From: Zhihengliuella sp.
GTDB lineage: Bacteria > Actinomycetota > Actinomycetes > Actinomycetales > Micrococcaceae
Length of the DNA: 64,000 nucleotides
Direction: 5' to 3'
Assembly: GCF_031178195.1 (NCBI RefSeq)
Contig: NZ_JAPSJL010000001.1
Coordinates: 513,275 to 577,274, forward strand
Made by a program: the position numbers and the translations under genes. The notes under the pieces are model-generated. The model worked only from the letters and a program-made list of their open reading frames with translations. It did not search any database and had not been told where the DNA came from. Of the stretch, positions 1 to 7,390 are shown piece by piece (position 1 is the first letter of the stretch; every line of letters begins with the position of its first letter).

Positions 1-351
1 GGTGAAGTCGTAGGTCAGCCCGTCCTCGGACTGCTCCCAGGACTCGGCGAGCAGCGGCTCGGGGTCGGCGGTCCCCTCCTTCACCCCGACGAGGCCCTCG
101 AAGATCTGTCGGGACACGCGGAAGGATTCGCCGTCGGAGGCGAACGCCGGGTCGAGGGACTGGGGATCGGAGGACGCGGCGAACACGAACGTCGAGTCGA
201 CGTCGGATCCACCGCCCTCCGGGGCGGCGTCGCGCTGGGATTCAGCGCACGCGGTCAGCGCGAGGGCGCCGACCGCCAGGGTGGCAGTCAGTGCGGCGAG
301 GCGCCGACGCGGGCGCCCGGCCTGACCGGCGGCTTTGCCAGTCTTGAACAT
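1..351 (-). CDS. Peptide-type ABC transporter substrate-binding lipoprotein (SBP family 5), C-terminus outside window
   Basis: Only the first 117 codons are present; the gene runs off the left edge. The N-terminus has basic residues, a hydrophobic stretch and a lipobox ending LTAC (Cys about residue 35), so the mature protein should be a lipid-anchored extracellular receptor. The segment after it, with FAASSDPQSLDPAFASDGES followed by an IFEGLV motif and a stretch like LAESWEQSEDGLTYDF, is the hallmark N-lobe of DppA/OppA-type solute-binding proteins. The ligand is probably a peptide, but nickel or sugar variants of the family exist. The ATG at 351 is preceded by GAGGAGAAGCC, a good ribosome binding site. 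Permease genes would be expected beyond the left edge. Confidence 0.85.
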   Translation of the reverse strand, partial: MFKTGKAAGQAGRPRRRLAALTATLAVGALALTACAESQRDAAPEGGGSDVDSTFVFAASSDPQSLDPAFASDGESFRVSRQIFEGLVGVKEGTADPEPLLAESWEQSEDGLTYDFT

Positions 352-456
352 GGCTTCTCCTCAGGGTCGAGTCGGCACTCGGGACCGGTGCCCCGCCGAT
401 CGCCGACGGGCGGTGATCAGTGCCTGAAGCGAGCCTATCGGGAAAGTGTGGAGGAA

Positions 457-469
457 ATGTGATCCACAT
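457..469. promoter_or_regulatory. Short palindrome ATGTG-ATC-CACAT upstream of the binding-protein gene
   Basis: A perfect 5-3-5 inverted repeat about 110 bp before the lipoprotein start. On the minus strand a -10-like TAGGCT lies just downstream of it. It could be an operator for this transporter; I recognise no regulator for it. Confidence 0.3.
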
Positions 470-494
470 CATGCGTGCCGGGAAATCGGTGCAC

Positions 495-541
495 GGTTCC
501 GCCCCCGGCTCCGTCTCCTGGTTCCGTCCCCCGGCTCCGTC
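495..541. repeat. Two-copy direct repeat of about 22 bp in the azlD/lipoprotein intergenic region
   Basis: The unit GGTTCCG(C/T)CCCCGGCTCCGTC occurs at 495-515 and again at 520-541, just downstream of the azlD stop. No function is evident. The 352-557 interval contains otherwise only the palindrome at 457-469 and the probable lipoprotein promoter. Confidence 0.5.
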
Positions 542-557
542 CCGCCGTCGCTCCTGG

Positions 558-872
558 TCAGCCCCAGCCGAGCAGGCGGGTGCCGGCTGCGGCCGCGGCG
601 CCGACGATCACCACCACCAGGAACGGCGCCCGGAGGAGCAGGGCGACGGCTGCCGCTGCCAGCGCCGCGATGCGGGCGTCCACCACCACGGCCTGGCCCG
701 AGGCGAACGTATTGACCGCGGTCAGCGAGGCGAGCAGGCCGATCGTGACCGCCCCGGCGACGCGCAGCATCCGCGGATTGTCCAGCAGGCGCGAGGGCAC
801 CAGGTACCCCAGCAGCTTGGTGGCATACGCGGCGGCACAGGCGACGATGATCCAGATCCAGAGGCCGTCCAT
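558..872 (-). CDS. azlD: AzlD-type branched-chain amino acid export subunit
   Basis: 104 residues, almost entirely hydrophobic, with three to four predicted membrane segments and the AzlD pattern WIIVACAAAYATKLLGYLVP near the N-terminus. AzlD is the small partner of AzlC; together they export branched-chain amino acids and some analogues. Its ATG overlaps the azlC stop by one base (TGATG), so the two are translationally coupled. Length matches the family (about 100-110 aa). Confidence 0.85.
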   Translation of the reverse strand: MDGLWIWIIVACAAAYATKLLGYLVPSRLLDNPRMLRVAGAVTIGLLASLTAVNTFASGQAVVVDARIAALAAAAVALLLRAPFLVVVIVGAAAAAGTRLLGWG

Positions 873-1717
873 CACTCGCCCCGCCCGTCCGGTCGTCCGT
901 TGAGGCAGGGATCCCGCGGCGGAGACGGTTCCCGGTCCGCACCGCCCCCTGCGGAGGGATCGCCGTCGCGCGCCGCCGCGGCGATGCCGCCGCCGGGGCC
1001 GCCGCCGGTGCCGCTGCCCCCGCCGTCGTCCGTCGCCGGGACCACCGGGGCGGTGCGCCGGTCGGCCCAGCCCCACGCCGCCGCGGCGAGCGCGGCGAGG
1101 AGGATCGGGACGCCCGCCGGGACGAACGGCACGGCGAGCACGGTGACGACGGCGCAGACGACGGCGAGCGCCACCGGGTCGCGGCCCTTGAGCCGCGGCC
1201 ACAGGAGGCCCAGGAACGCGGCGACCGCGGCGCCGTCGAGCCCCCAGGCCGCCGGGTCCCCGAGCGCGTCGCCGAGGAGTGCGCCGGCGACCGTGAAGAG
1301 GTTCCAGAGCACGAAGACGCCGAGGCCGGCGACCCAGAACCCGCGGCGCTCCTCCGCCGGATCGGTCTGACTGGCCGCGACGGCGACGGACTCGTCGATG
1401 GTCACGTGCGCCGCGGCGAAACGGCGCCAACGGCGGGGCCGCAGCATGACGTTCATCTGCATCCCATAGACGGCGTTGCGGACGCCGAGCAGCGTCGCCG
1501 CCCCGAAGGCCGCCCCGCCGGCCCCGGCGCCGGCGATCACGCCGATGAAGGCGAACTGGCTGCCGCCTGTGAACATCAGGGCGCTCAGGGCGACCGCCTG
1601 CCAGACGCTCAGCCCGGCCGCGACGGCGAGCGCACCGAACGAGATCCCGTACAACCCCGTCGCGAGCGCGACCGAGAGGCCGATCCGCACGGCCGGGGTG
1701 GGTGGCTTCAGCTGCAT
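872..1717 (-). CDS. azlC: AzlC-type branched-chain amino acid exporter, large subunit
   Basis: 281 residues. The first 225 form the AzlC membrane core: GLYGISFGALAVAAGLS, then FTGGSQFAF, a conserved AzlC signature, then several hydrophobic helices. The last 55 residues are a Gly/Asp/Pro-rich hydrophilic tail unusual for AzlC (normally about 230-250 aa), probably a low-complexity cytoplasmic extension. It forms a coupled pair with azlD. The start overlaps the end of the upstream phosphodiesterase gene by 10 bp, yet a -10 hexamer TAAGCT sits 6 nt before the ATG inside that gene, so azlCD probably has its own leaderless promoter. Confidence 0.85.
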   Translation of the reverse strand: MQLKPPTPAVRIGLSVALATGLYGISFGALAVAAGLSVWQAVALSALMFTGGSQFAFIGVIAGAGAGGAAFGAATLLGVRNAVYGMQMNVMLRPRRWRRFAAAHVTIDESVAVAASQTDPAEERRGFWVAGLGVFVLWNLFTVAGALLGDALGDPAAWGLDGAAVAAFLGLLWPRLKGRDPVALAVVCAVVTVLAVPFVPAGVPILLAALAAAAWGWADRRTAPVVPATDDGGGSGTGGGPGGGIAAAARDGDPSAGGGADREPSPPRDPCLNGRPDGRGE

Positions 1718-2571
1718 GCCTCCAGCTTATTCGCGAAGTACCCCTTGATCAGGGCGGGGAAGTCGCTGGTGAACTCGGTGAACCCGAGCCCCGCGAGGAA
1801 CTGCGCGTCCTCGACCGTGTTGACGGTCCAGGCGCGGCCGCGCAGCCCGCGCTCGAGCCAGCCGCGCACGCGCTCCGGGTACTTGCGGGCGTAGGCGACG
1901 CCGGGGCCCGCCAGTCCGACGGCGCCGGAGTCGAGGCGCTCCATCGCCCCGCCGTGGATCCGGCCCATGACGTAGCGGATGGCGTTGCGCGTGATGAGGC
2001 CCAGTCCGCTCTGCTGCTCCTGCTCCAGCACGGTCACGAGCATGCAGAGGTGGTAGCCCGGGATCGTCTCCAGCAGGTAGTCGATCGCGGCGGGGTCGAA
2101 ACTCATCAGGGAGACGCGGACGTTGCCGATGCGGGAGGTCTCCGGGTCCCAGCCGAGGTCCATGAGCAGGGAGAGGACCTTCTCCTCGAGTCGGCGGCCG
2201 AAGGGGCTCGGATGCTTCAGCTCGATCGCCAGGCCGAGTTCGTGCGGGACGCGGCGCATCATGGTGATCAGCTCCTCGAGCGTCACCACCTGCTCGCGGC
2301 TGCTGCCGTACTGCTCGGGGACGGTGGCCCCGGCCCAGGAGACGACGTCGAGGGCGCGGATTTCCGCGAGCGTCATCCCGGAGATGGGGCCCGAGCCGCT
2401 CGAGGTGCGGTCGACCGTCGAGTCGTGGAAGCAGACCAGGACGTCGTCGGAGGTGAGGTGGACGTCGGTCTCGATGCCGTCGGCACCCTCGGCCAGCGCG
2501 TGCAGGTACGCGGCCCGCGTGTGCTCGGGGTAGGTCCCGCTGGAGCCCCGGTGCGCGTAAACGGTGAACAT
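1708..2571 (-). CDS. Glycerophosphodiester phosphodiesterase family protein (GDPD)
   Basis: 287 residues. The GDPD active-site pattern is clear: AHRGSSGTYPEHT at residues 6-18 (catalytic His, with His replacing Asn in the usual ENT), GADGIETDVHLTSDD around 30-44 (metal-binding Glu and Asp), then CFHDSTVDRTSSG (second catalytic His). The fold is a TIM barrel that hydrolyses glycerophosphodiesters to glycerol-3-phosphate and an alcohol. There is no signal peptide, so it should act in the cytoplasm. The ATG at 2571 has a -10 TACTCT six nt upstream, which supports this start and a leaderless transcript. Substrate specificity cannot be read from the sequence. Confidence 0.85.
   Translation of the reverse strand: MFTVYAHRGSSGTYPEHTRAAYLHALAEGADGIETDVHLTSDDVLVCFHDSTVDRTSSGSGPISGMTLAEIRALDVVSWAGATVPEQYGSSREQVVTLEELITMMRRVPHELGLAIELKHPSPFGRRLEEKVLSLLMDLGWDPETSRIGNVRVSLMSFDPAAIDYLLETIPGYHLCMLVTVLEQEQQSGLGLITRNAIRYVMGRIHGGAMERLDSGAVGLAGPGVAYARKYPERVRGWLERGLRGRAWTVNTVEDAQFLAGLGFTEFTSDFPALIKGYFANKLEACS
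1724..1729 (-). promoter_or_regulatory. -10 box TAAGCT of a leaderless azlC promoter
   Basis: TAAGCT with a 6-nt gap to the azlC ATG, lying inside the 3' end of the GDPD gene. This is one of at least 18 identically spaced boxes in the window. Confidence 0.5.
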
Positions 2572-2577
2572 GCCCCC

Positions 2578-2583
2578 AGAGTA
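2578..2583 (-). promoter_or_regulatory. -10 box TACTCT of the GDPD gene (leaderless)
   Basis: TACTCT ends 6 nt before the ATG at 2571, leaving no room for a ribosome binding site. Confidence 0.5.
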
Positions 2584-2641
2584 CGCGCGGGCCCCGGGGC
2601 GGGGCAGACGGCCGCGTGAAATCGCGGGGAACGTCCAGTTG

Positions 2642-3466
2642 CTAGTCGGATTCCCCCGCGCGACGGCGTCGCTCGGCCTCGATCTCGCGCTCGACCTCCG
2701 CCGAGGGGTCGAGCCCGCGGTCGGCGCCCGGGGCGGCCGGGCGCCCGTCGATGACGTCGGCCGGGATGGTCTCCGGGAGGGTCGCGAAGGCCTCGCGGGC
2801 CGTCTCGATGACCTTCTTGGCCAGGAGGTGGTTGCCGACGCCGCCGATCGCGGCGCCGATGCCGAAGGGCACCACGCGGCCGAGCGTGCTGGCGCCCTGG
2901 GTGGCGACGAGCCGGCGCAGGAACCGCTTCTGCAGCTTGGAGGCGATCCCGCCCCAGAGGCCCTTCTGCGAGGCCGATCCGAAGACCGAGCCCCACCCCT
3001 GGACGGGGCCGGCGCCGCGCCCGGCGGCCTGGTGGGTGAGCGATGCGATCAGGGAGCTCCCCTCGTCCCCCATGATGACGGCCATCACGAGGACCCTGGC
3101 CTTCTCGGGGTCCTCCGTGCTGATGCCGTGGAGCTCGGCGAGGGACTGCGCGTACAGCGCGCTGGCCTCGAGGAAGCCGACGGTCGCGGCCGCCGACAGG
3201 CTGAGCGAGGTGACCGTGCCGATGCCCGGGACCGCCGCCGTCGCACCGATCGCTGCGCCCCCGCCGGTGACGGCACGGCGGTAGTCGCGCTCGATGAGGG
3301 CGGCGAGCTCGTGGGCCGAGGCACCGGGGTGCTTGCGGCGCTGCCGGTCGAGGTACTTCACGACGAGCGGCCGCTGCACGCCGAGGGCCTTGAGGATGGC
3401 GCCCTGGACACCGGCGACCGGCTTGCCGTCCGGGCCGAGGATGACGTCGGGGAGTTTGTCCTTCAC
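2642..3466 (-). CDS. EcsC family protein
   Basis: 274 residues. It matches EcsC-domain proteins: a long alanine/glycine-rich, partly amphipathic central part (GGGAAIGATAAVPGIGTVTS, then GFLEASALYAQSLAELHGI), followed by the VPFGIGAAIGGVGNHLLAK segment and a charged C-terminus. EcsC-like proteins are peripheral or membrane-linked and poorly understood; in Bacillus the gene neighbours an ABC exporter, which is not the case here. I chose GTG 3466 because TAGAGT lies 7 nt upstream (leaderless pattern); an in-frame GTG at 3475 is the alternative. It lies directly behind the EEP-family gene. Confidence 0.7.
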   Translation of the reverse strand: MKDKLPDVILGPDGKPVAGVQGAILKALGVQRPLVVKYLDRQRRKHPGASAHELAALIERDYRRAVTGGGAAIGATAAVPGIGTVTSLSLSAAATVGFLEASALYAQSLAELHGISTEDPEKARVLVMAVIMGDEGSSLIASLTHQAAGRGAGPVQGWGSVFGSASQKGLWGGIASKLQKRFLRRLVATQGASTLGRVVPFGIGAAIGGVGNHLLAKKVIETAREAFATLPETIPADVIDGRPAAPGADRGLDPSAEVEREIEAERRRRAGESD

Positions 3467-3473
3467 GCGCCCC

Positions 3474-3479
3474 ACTCTA
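3474..3479 (-). promoter_or_regulatory. -10 box TAGAGT of the EcsC gene (leaderless)
   Basis: TAGAGT, 7 nt before GTG 3466, overlapping the stop codon of the upstream gene. It decides between the two possible GTG starts. Confidence 0.4.
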
Positions 3480-4805
3480 GGACGCGGTGCGCACGTCTGC
3501 CCAGACCAACCAGTGGTCGCTGCTGCGCGGCGGGTCCATGGCGACCAGCTGGGACCCGGGCTGGCCCGGATTCGGCCAGAAGATCCCGGAGCCGGCGACG
3601 ACGAGCGTCTTGGACGGCAGGACGTAGTCGACGCGGAGCGTCCCGGTCTCGGATCCGAAATCGGCGGTGCCGAGCATCCGCGAGGGGTCGCTCCCCGCGT
3701 CGGCCGCCCCGGACGATGTCCCCGGCAGCTCCAGATAGCGGCCGAGGCCGCCACGCTCCTGCGCGGGGAGCGGGGTGCGGCGCGGCTCCGGATCGGTCAC
3801 GAGCGGGTGCCCGGTGACGTGCTCGGCCGCGTTATCGTAGGAGTCGCCGCGGTTCGGGTCGGCGTTGAGGTCGCCCAGGATCACGAAGTCGGCGTCGGCC
3901 GGCAGCCCGCCGGTGGCACCGTCGTCGTCGTAGATGTACTCAGCCGCGGAACCGCCGGAGACATAGTCCGCGATGAAGCGGATCTCGTCGTGGTTGCGGC
4001 GGGCATTGCGCTGCTCCTCGCCGTCGAAGGCAGGGGGCGTGGGGTGGGCCGCGATCACGTGGAGGGTCCGCCCGTCCACGGAGACCGGGACATCCCAGTG
4101 GTTCTTGCTGCTCAGGCGCAGCATGCCGCTGACCAGCGGACCGTAGTAGTCGGTCGGCAGCAGGTTCCCCGGCATGTCCTGCCAGCGGAAGTTCTGGAAC
4201 GTGCGGACCTGGTCCGTCAGGATCGGATGCTTGGAGTAGAGGACCATGCCGTACTGGCCCTCGAACTCGCCGTACCCGTACGCGTCGTCCGGGCCGCCGA
4301 CGGTCCCGTCCTGGTTGAGATCGGCTCCGGTCTGTAGCCCCGTGTTCGAGGCGGCGACGTACAGGTAGGGGTAGTCCTGCGCCGGCTGGCCGTTCTGGCT
4401 CACGGCGAGGTAGCCATCCCGGAACACTTCCGCGGACTCGCCCGACTCGTCGTAGTCGAACTCGTTCAGCAGCACGATGTCCGGAGCCGTGCGCTGGATG
4501 ATCTCCGCGACGGCCTGGGCCTGGTCGTCCCCGGTCGAGAGGTCGCGGGCCAGCTCGCCCTCCCGCTCGCGGTAGAGGGAGGCGTTGAAGGTGGCGACGC
4601 GGAGGGTGCCCTCGGTCTGCGCACCGGCGCCCTCGGCCGGTGCGGCTCCGGGGGTGGCGGAGATCGAGTGGGCCATGCCGATGTGTCCCGTCATCGTGGA
4701 ACCAGACTCCCCGACCGTCGGGCCCGCGTGAGCGGGAGCCACCGACAGCACCGCGAAGGCTGCGGCGGCGATGGCGCCCGTGGCGGCCTTCAGGAGCATG
4801 CGCAT
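3477..4805 (-). CDS. Secreted endonuclease/exonuclease/phosphatase family protein
   Basis: 442 residues. A classical signal peptide (basic start, hydrophobic run to about residue 24, cleavage near APAHA-G) sends it out of the cell. The EEP fold follows: LRVATFNASLY near 68-78, VLLNEFDYDES (metal-binding Glu), GDLNADPNRGDSYDN (catalytic Asp/Asn) and PPRSSDHWLVWAD at the end (Asp-His). A segment with DLNQDGTVGGPDDA looks like a calcium-binding, dockerin-type loop. Family members include extracellular nucleases and phosphodiesterases, and the substrate is not determinable here. A -10 TACGCT lies 7 nt before the ATG; ATG 4799 is an alternative start. Confidence 0.85.
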   Translation of the reverse strand: MRMLLKAATGAIAAAAFAVLSVAPAHAGPTVGESGSTMTGHIGMAHSISATPGAAPAEGAGAQTEGTLRVATFNASLYREREGELARDLSTGDDQAQAVAEIIQRTAPDIVLLNEFDYDESGESAEVFRDGYLAVSQNGQPAQDYPYLYVAASNTGLQTGADLNQDGTVGGPDDAYGYGEFEGQYGMVLYSKHPILTDQVRTFQNFRWQDMPGNLLPTDYYGPLVSGMLRLSSKNHWDVPVSVDGRTLHVIAAHPTPPAFDGEEQRNARRNHDEIRFIADYVSGGSAAEYIYDDDGATGGLPADADFVILGDLNADPNRGDSYDNAAEHVTGHPLVTDPEPRRTPLPAQERGGLGRYLELPGTSSGAADAGSDPSRMLGTADFGSETGTLRVDYVLPSKTLVVAGSGIFWPNPGQPGSQLVAMDPPRSSDHWLVWADVRTAS

Positions 4806-4812
4806 GGTCTCC

Positions 4813-4818
4813 AGCGTA
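4813..4818 (-). promoter_or_regulatory. -10 box TACGCT of the EEP gene (leaderless)
   Basis: TACGCT ends 7 nt before ATG 4805. Confidence 0.45.
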
Positions 4819-4925
4819 GGGCAACACGACGCTCCCGGACATCGAGTCCCCCGAGCCTGTGGAGGGCCGCCGGGCGAGACCGCGGCGAACGCCGGCGCAG
4901 GTGATCGGGGCAGGAAAAACCCTAG

Positions 4926-4941
4926 TCAGATGCGTATCTGA
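4926..4941. promoter_or_regulatory. Inverted repeat TCAGAT-GCGT-ATCTGA, possible operator
   Basis: A perfect 6-4-6 palindrome in the AT-richer divergent region between the EEP gene (minus) and the LOG gene (plus). It has the geometry of a dimeric repressor site, but neither flanking gene encodes a regulator. Confidence 0.4.
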
Positions 4942-5021
4942 TCTTTGACCCCGAGAGCTGCGATCCGCCCGAAGCGTCGGCGCAGCGCGGGAGAGGCGGT
5001 CACTTGGACCGATTCATTGTT

Positions 5022-5057
5022 GCGGTATCGATATGTCCATCCCCTCGCCGATACCGC
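5022..5057. promoter_or_regulatory. Inverted repeat GCGGTATCG / CGATACCGC with an 18-nt spacer
   Basis: Perfect 9-bp arms at 5022-5030 and 5049-5057; the left arm runs into the palindrome TATCGATA (5026-5033). The interval 4806-5219 holds no gene. It contains this repeat, the one at 4926-4941 and two opposed promoters. The repeat could form a hairpin or bind a protein. Confidence 0.4.
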
Positions 5058-5207
5058 GCCCCCTGATCCACTTCTGGATACCATTCCACCGCCCGGCCGA
5101 TCGGTTGGTTTTATCCGTGCCCTGGAGTTTCCCGAATGAATATGCCGGGACCCGCATAGGAATCAGCCGCCGCACGCGTGCTGAGACCAGACCTGGCGCA
5201 CCTCTCC

Positions 5208-5213
5208 CATACT
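5208..5213 (+). promoter_or_regulatory. -10 box CATACT of the LOG-family gene (leaderless)
   Basis: CATACT ends 6 nt before ATG 5220. The GGAGGG between them is too close to the start to act as a normal ribosome binding site. Confidence 0.4.
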
Positions 5214-5219
5214 GGAGGG

Positions 5220-6329
5220 ATGAAGCCCACCCGCGGACGATTCGTCCTCGTCGAATCCCTCACGGAGCTGGACCGCCGCCTGTCCCGCGGCACCCGCGAT
5301 CTCACGGGCTGGCGCCTCGTCGGCCTGGACCTCCGCCGGCACTCGGCGACCCTGGCCCGCTGCGACACCTCTCGGACCACGTTCGCCGGCTGCGGCCTCG
5401 CCCCCGGCGACGAGGCCGAGCACCTCCGCCGCGGTGCGCTGGTCCTGCCGGCCGTCGGCGTCGCGCCGGTGGATCCGCGCCGCGCGACGCTCTACTCGCC
5501 GGACGAGCTCTACGACTCCCCGGACTACCGGCACACGTTGGACGGCCGGACCTACGCCTGGCAGCAGGAGGACGTCCAGCCCGACGCCGCGATCGCCCAG
5601 ACGCTGCACGACCATGCGGTGGACGTGGCACTCGGCGAGTGGGCGGAGGGACGGGAGCTCGCCGGGCTCATGGGCGGCCACGCCGCCGACCGCGGGAGCC
5701 GCGCGTACGACGACGCCGCGCGGCTCGGGTACGAGCTCGGGTCCCGGCTGACGGTCGCCACGGGCGGCGGGCCGGGCGCCATGGAGGCTGCCAACCTCGG
5801 CGCGCGGTTCGCGGGCTCCGGCCCGGACGCGCTCGCGGCGGCCCTGGAACGGGTGGCCGAGACGGCGTCGTTCCGGCCGTCCATCGACGCGTGGGTCGCG
5901 TCGGCGCGCCGAGCGCTGGAGCTGTGCCCGGAGCCGGTCGAGTCGCTCGGCATCCCCACGTGGCACTACGGCCACGAGCCACCGAATCTGTTCGCGACCG
6001 CCGTGGCCAAGTTCTTCCGGAACGCGCAGCGGGAGGCGATCCTGCTGCAGCTGTGCAACCGCGGCATCGCGTTCCTGCCCGGCGCCGGCGGGACCGTGCA
6101 GGAGATCTTCCAGGACGCCTGCGAGAACTACTACGCCTCCGAGGACTCCGTGGCGCCGATGGTGCTGATCGGGCGCGAGTACTGGACGGAGCGCCTCCCC
6201 GCCTGGCCGCTGCTCCGCGCACTCGCCGCAGGACGGCCCATGGAGGACCGGATCCACCTGGTCGAGACGGTCGAGGAGGCCGCTGCCATCATGCTCGCCA
6301 CCCCGGGCCGGCCGCAGGAACGGCTGTAG
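5220..6329 (+). CDS. LOG family (Rossmann-fold, lysine-decarboxylase-like) protein
   Basis: 369 residues from ATG 5220. The C-terminal half holds the LOG signatures: TGGGPGAMEAANLGA (GGGxGxME, nucleotide phosphate binding) and FLPGAGGTVQEIFQDACENY (PGGxGTxxE). LOG enzymes release cytokinin-type bases or hydrolyse nucleoside 5'-monophosphates to base and ribose-5-phosphate. This protein carries an extra N-terminal region of about 160 residues that typical 180-220 aa LOG enzymes lack, so it belongs to the long nucleotide-binding subgroup of unknown substrate. An in-frame GTG at 5178 would add 14 residues but lies upstream of the apparent -10 box. It stands alone, convergent with the VOC gene. 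Confidence 0.8.
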   Translation: MKPTRGRFVLVESLTELDRRLSRGTRDLTGWRLVGLDLRRHSATLARCDTSRTTFAGCGLAPGDEAEHLRRGALVLPAVGVAPVDPRRATLYSPDELYDSPDYRHTLDGRTYAWQQEDVQPDAAIAQTLHDHAVDVALGEWAEGRELAGLMGGHAADRGSRAYDDAARLGYELGSRLTVATGGGPGAMEAANLGARFAGSGPDALAAALERVAETASFRPSIDAWVASARRALELCPEPVESLGIPTWHYGHEPPNLFATAVAKFFRNAQREAILLQLCNRGIAFLPGAGGTVQEIFQDACENYYASEDSVAPMVLIGREYWTERLPAWPLLRALAAGRPMEDRIHLVETVEEAAAIMLATPGRPQERL

Positions 6330-6380
6330 CCGGGGTGTGACGGCCCGACCGCCGCGGGCAGAGCGCGGCCGGCAGAGCGG

Positions 6381-6851
6381 TCAGGACACGGAGTCGTCCG
6401 GCGGCAGATCGCCGAAGACCACCGCGCCGTCCTGCGCCACCCGCCAGCCGGGGTTGTGCGCGATCTCCCAGATCACCCCATTGGGATCCCTCACATGCGC
6501 GTGGAAGATGCCGCCGAAGGCGCCGTCCTCGGGCCGGGTGAGCACCTGCCCGCCGGCCTCCTCCATGGCGGCGACCACACTGCGCACCTCCGCCCGACTG
6601 CCGACGTTGTGGGCCAGCGTGAGGCCGGAGGGACCCGCGGCGGCCTCCCGGTCCAGGCCGAGGTCCTGCTGGAACTTCACGGCCTCGAACAAGCCGAGGA
6701 CGGTGCCCGGGGCGATCTGGAAGAAGACGATCTCCCCCGGCACGTCGAGCAGCGGCTCCCAGCCGAGGCCGCGGACGTAGAAGTCGCGCGCAGCCTGCAG
6801 ATCGGGTGTGGACAGGGTGATGAAGTGGACGTTCTGGCCGATGGGATTCAC
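6381..6851 (-). CDS. VOC (glyoxalase/bleomycin resistance) family protein
   Basis: 156 residues with one VOC module of two beta-alpha-beta-beta-beta units: VHFITLSTPDLQAARDFYVRG at the start, and FHAHVRDPNGVIWEIAHNP near the end, where the Asp-Pro-x-Gly and Glu are typical. VOC proteins bind a metal or a small hydrophobic ligand and include lyases, dioxygenases and drug-binding proteins; none can be singled out here. The GTG start at 6851 is chosen because AGGAGG lies just upstream; longer starts would run into the divergent regulator promoter. Confidence 0.75.
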   Translation of the reverse strand: MNPIGQNVHFITLSTPDLQAARDFYVRGLGWEPLLDVPGEIVFFQIAPGTVLGLFEAVKFQQDLGLDREAAAGPSGLTLAHNVGSRAEVRSVVAAMEEAGGQVLTRPEDGAFGGIFHAHVRDPNGVIWEIAHNPGWRVAQDGAVVFGDLPPDDSVS

Positions 6852-6917
6852 GATTCCTCCTGGGGCCACTCTGCCGTGCGCATCACGTGGGGACAAGATC
6901 GGCTCGGCCTGTCATTC

Positions 6918-6933
6918 ATCGCTAGAAAGCGAT
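6918..6933. promoter_or_regulatory. Operator-like palindrome ATCGCT-AGAA-AGCGAT before the CmtR-type regulator
   Basis: A perfect 6-4-6 inverted repeat whose right edge overlaps the -10 hexamer TACCGT (6933-6938). That is the expected place for autorepression by an ArsR-family dimer such as the protein encoded 12 nt downstream. Confidence 0.6.
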
Positions 6934-6938
6934 ACCGT
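6933..6938 (+). promoter_or_regulatory. -10 box TACCGT of the cmtR-CDF operon (leaderless)
   Basis: TACCGT ends 6 nt before ATG 6945 and shares a base with the palindromic operator. Confidence 0.5.
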
Positions 6939-6944
6939 CGTCTC

Positions 6945-7388
6945 ATGACGATGCCGACCTTGGTGACCGAGGACAGTGTCTCCGTGCCCGAGGACAGGAC
7001 CGCCATGCTCGACGGCGGGGCTGCCGCGGCGTACGCGGACCTCTTCCATGCGCTCTCGGACCCCACCCGCCTGGCCATTCTGCAGCACCTCTCCACCGGG
7101 CCGCACCGGGTGTGCGATCTCGTGGACCACCTCGGCTTCGCCCAGTCGACCGTCAGCAAGCATCTGGCCTGCCTCCGCGGCTGCGGCCTGGCCACCGTGC
7201 GGGCCGAGGGACGCGCGTCCTGGTTCTCGCTCGCCCAACCGGTTCTGCTGGCGGATCTGCTGCGTGGCGCGCAGGCGATGCTCGCGGCCACGGGCGAGCA
7301 GGCGACGCTGTGCGCGCACCTGATGCACCCGGCCAGCGTCTCCCCCGCTCAGGCGGCGGCCGGCCCCGGCACGACGGACGGAGGCTGA
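6945..7388 (+). CDS. ArsR-family metal sensor of the CmtR type
   Basis: 147 residues. The winged-helix ArsR core runs from about 28 to 110 (LFHALSDPTRLAILQHLS, then the recognition helix QSTVSKHLACLRGCGLATV). Cys76 and Cys80 sit in the recognition helix and Cys123 near the C-terminus, the same spacing as Cys57, Cys61 and Cys102 of Mycobacterium tuberculosis CmtR, which binds Cd(II)/Pb(II). That family knowledge suggests metal-induced release of the operator and derepression of the efflux gene 2 nt downstream. The next in-frame ATG (6951) is a less likely start. Confidence 0.8.
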   Translation: MTMPTLVTEDSVSVPEDRTAMLDGGAAAAYADLFHALSDPTRLAILQHLSTGPHRVCDLVDHLGFAQSTVSKHLACLRGCGLATVRAEGRASWFSLAQPVLLADLLRGAQAMLAATGEQATLCAHLMHPASVSPAQAAAGPGTTDGG

Positions 7389-7390
7389 CC

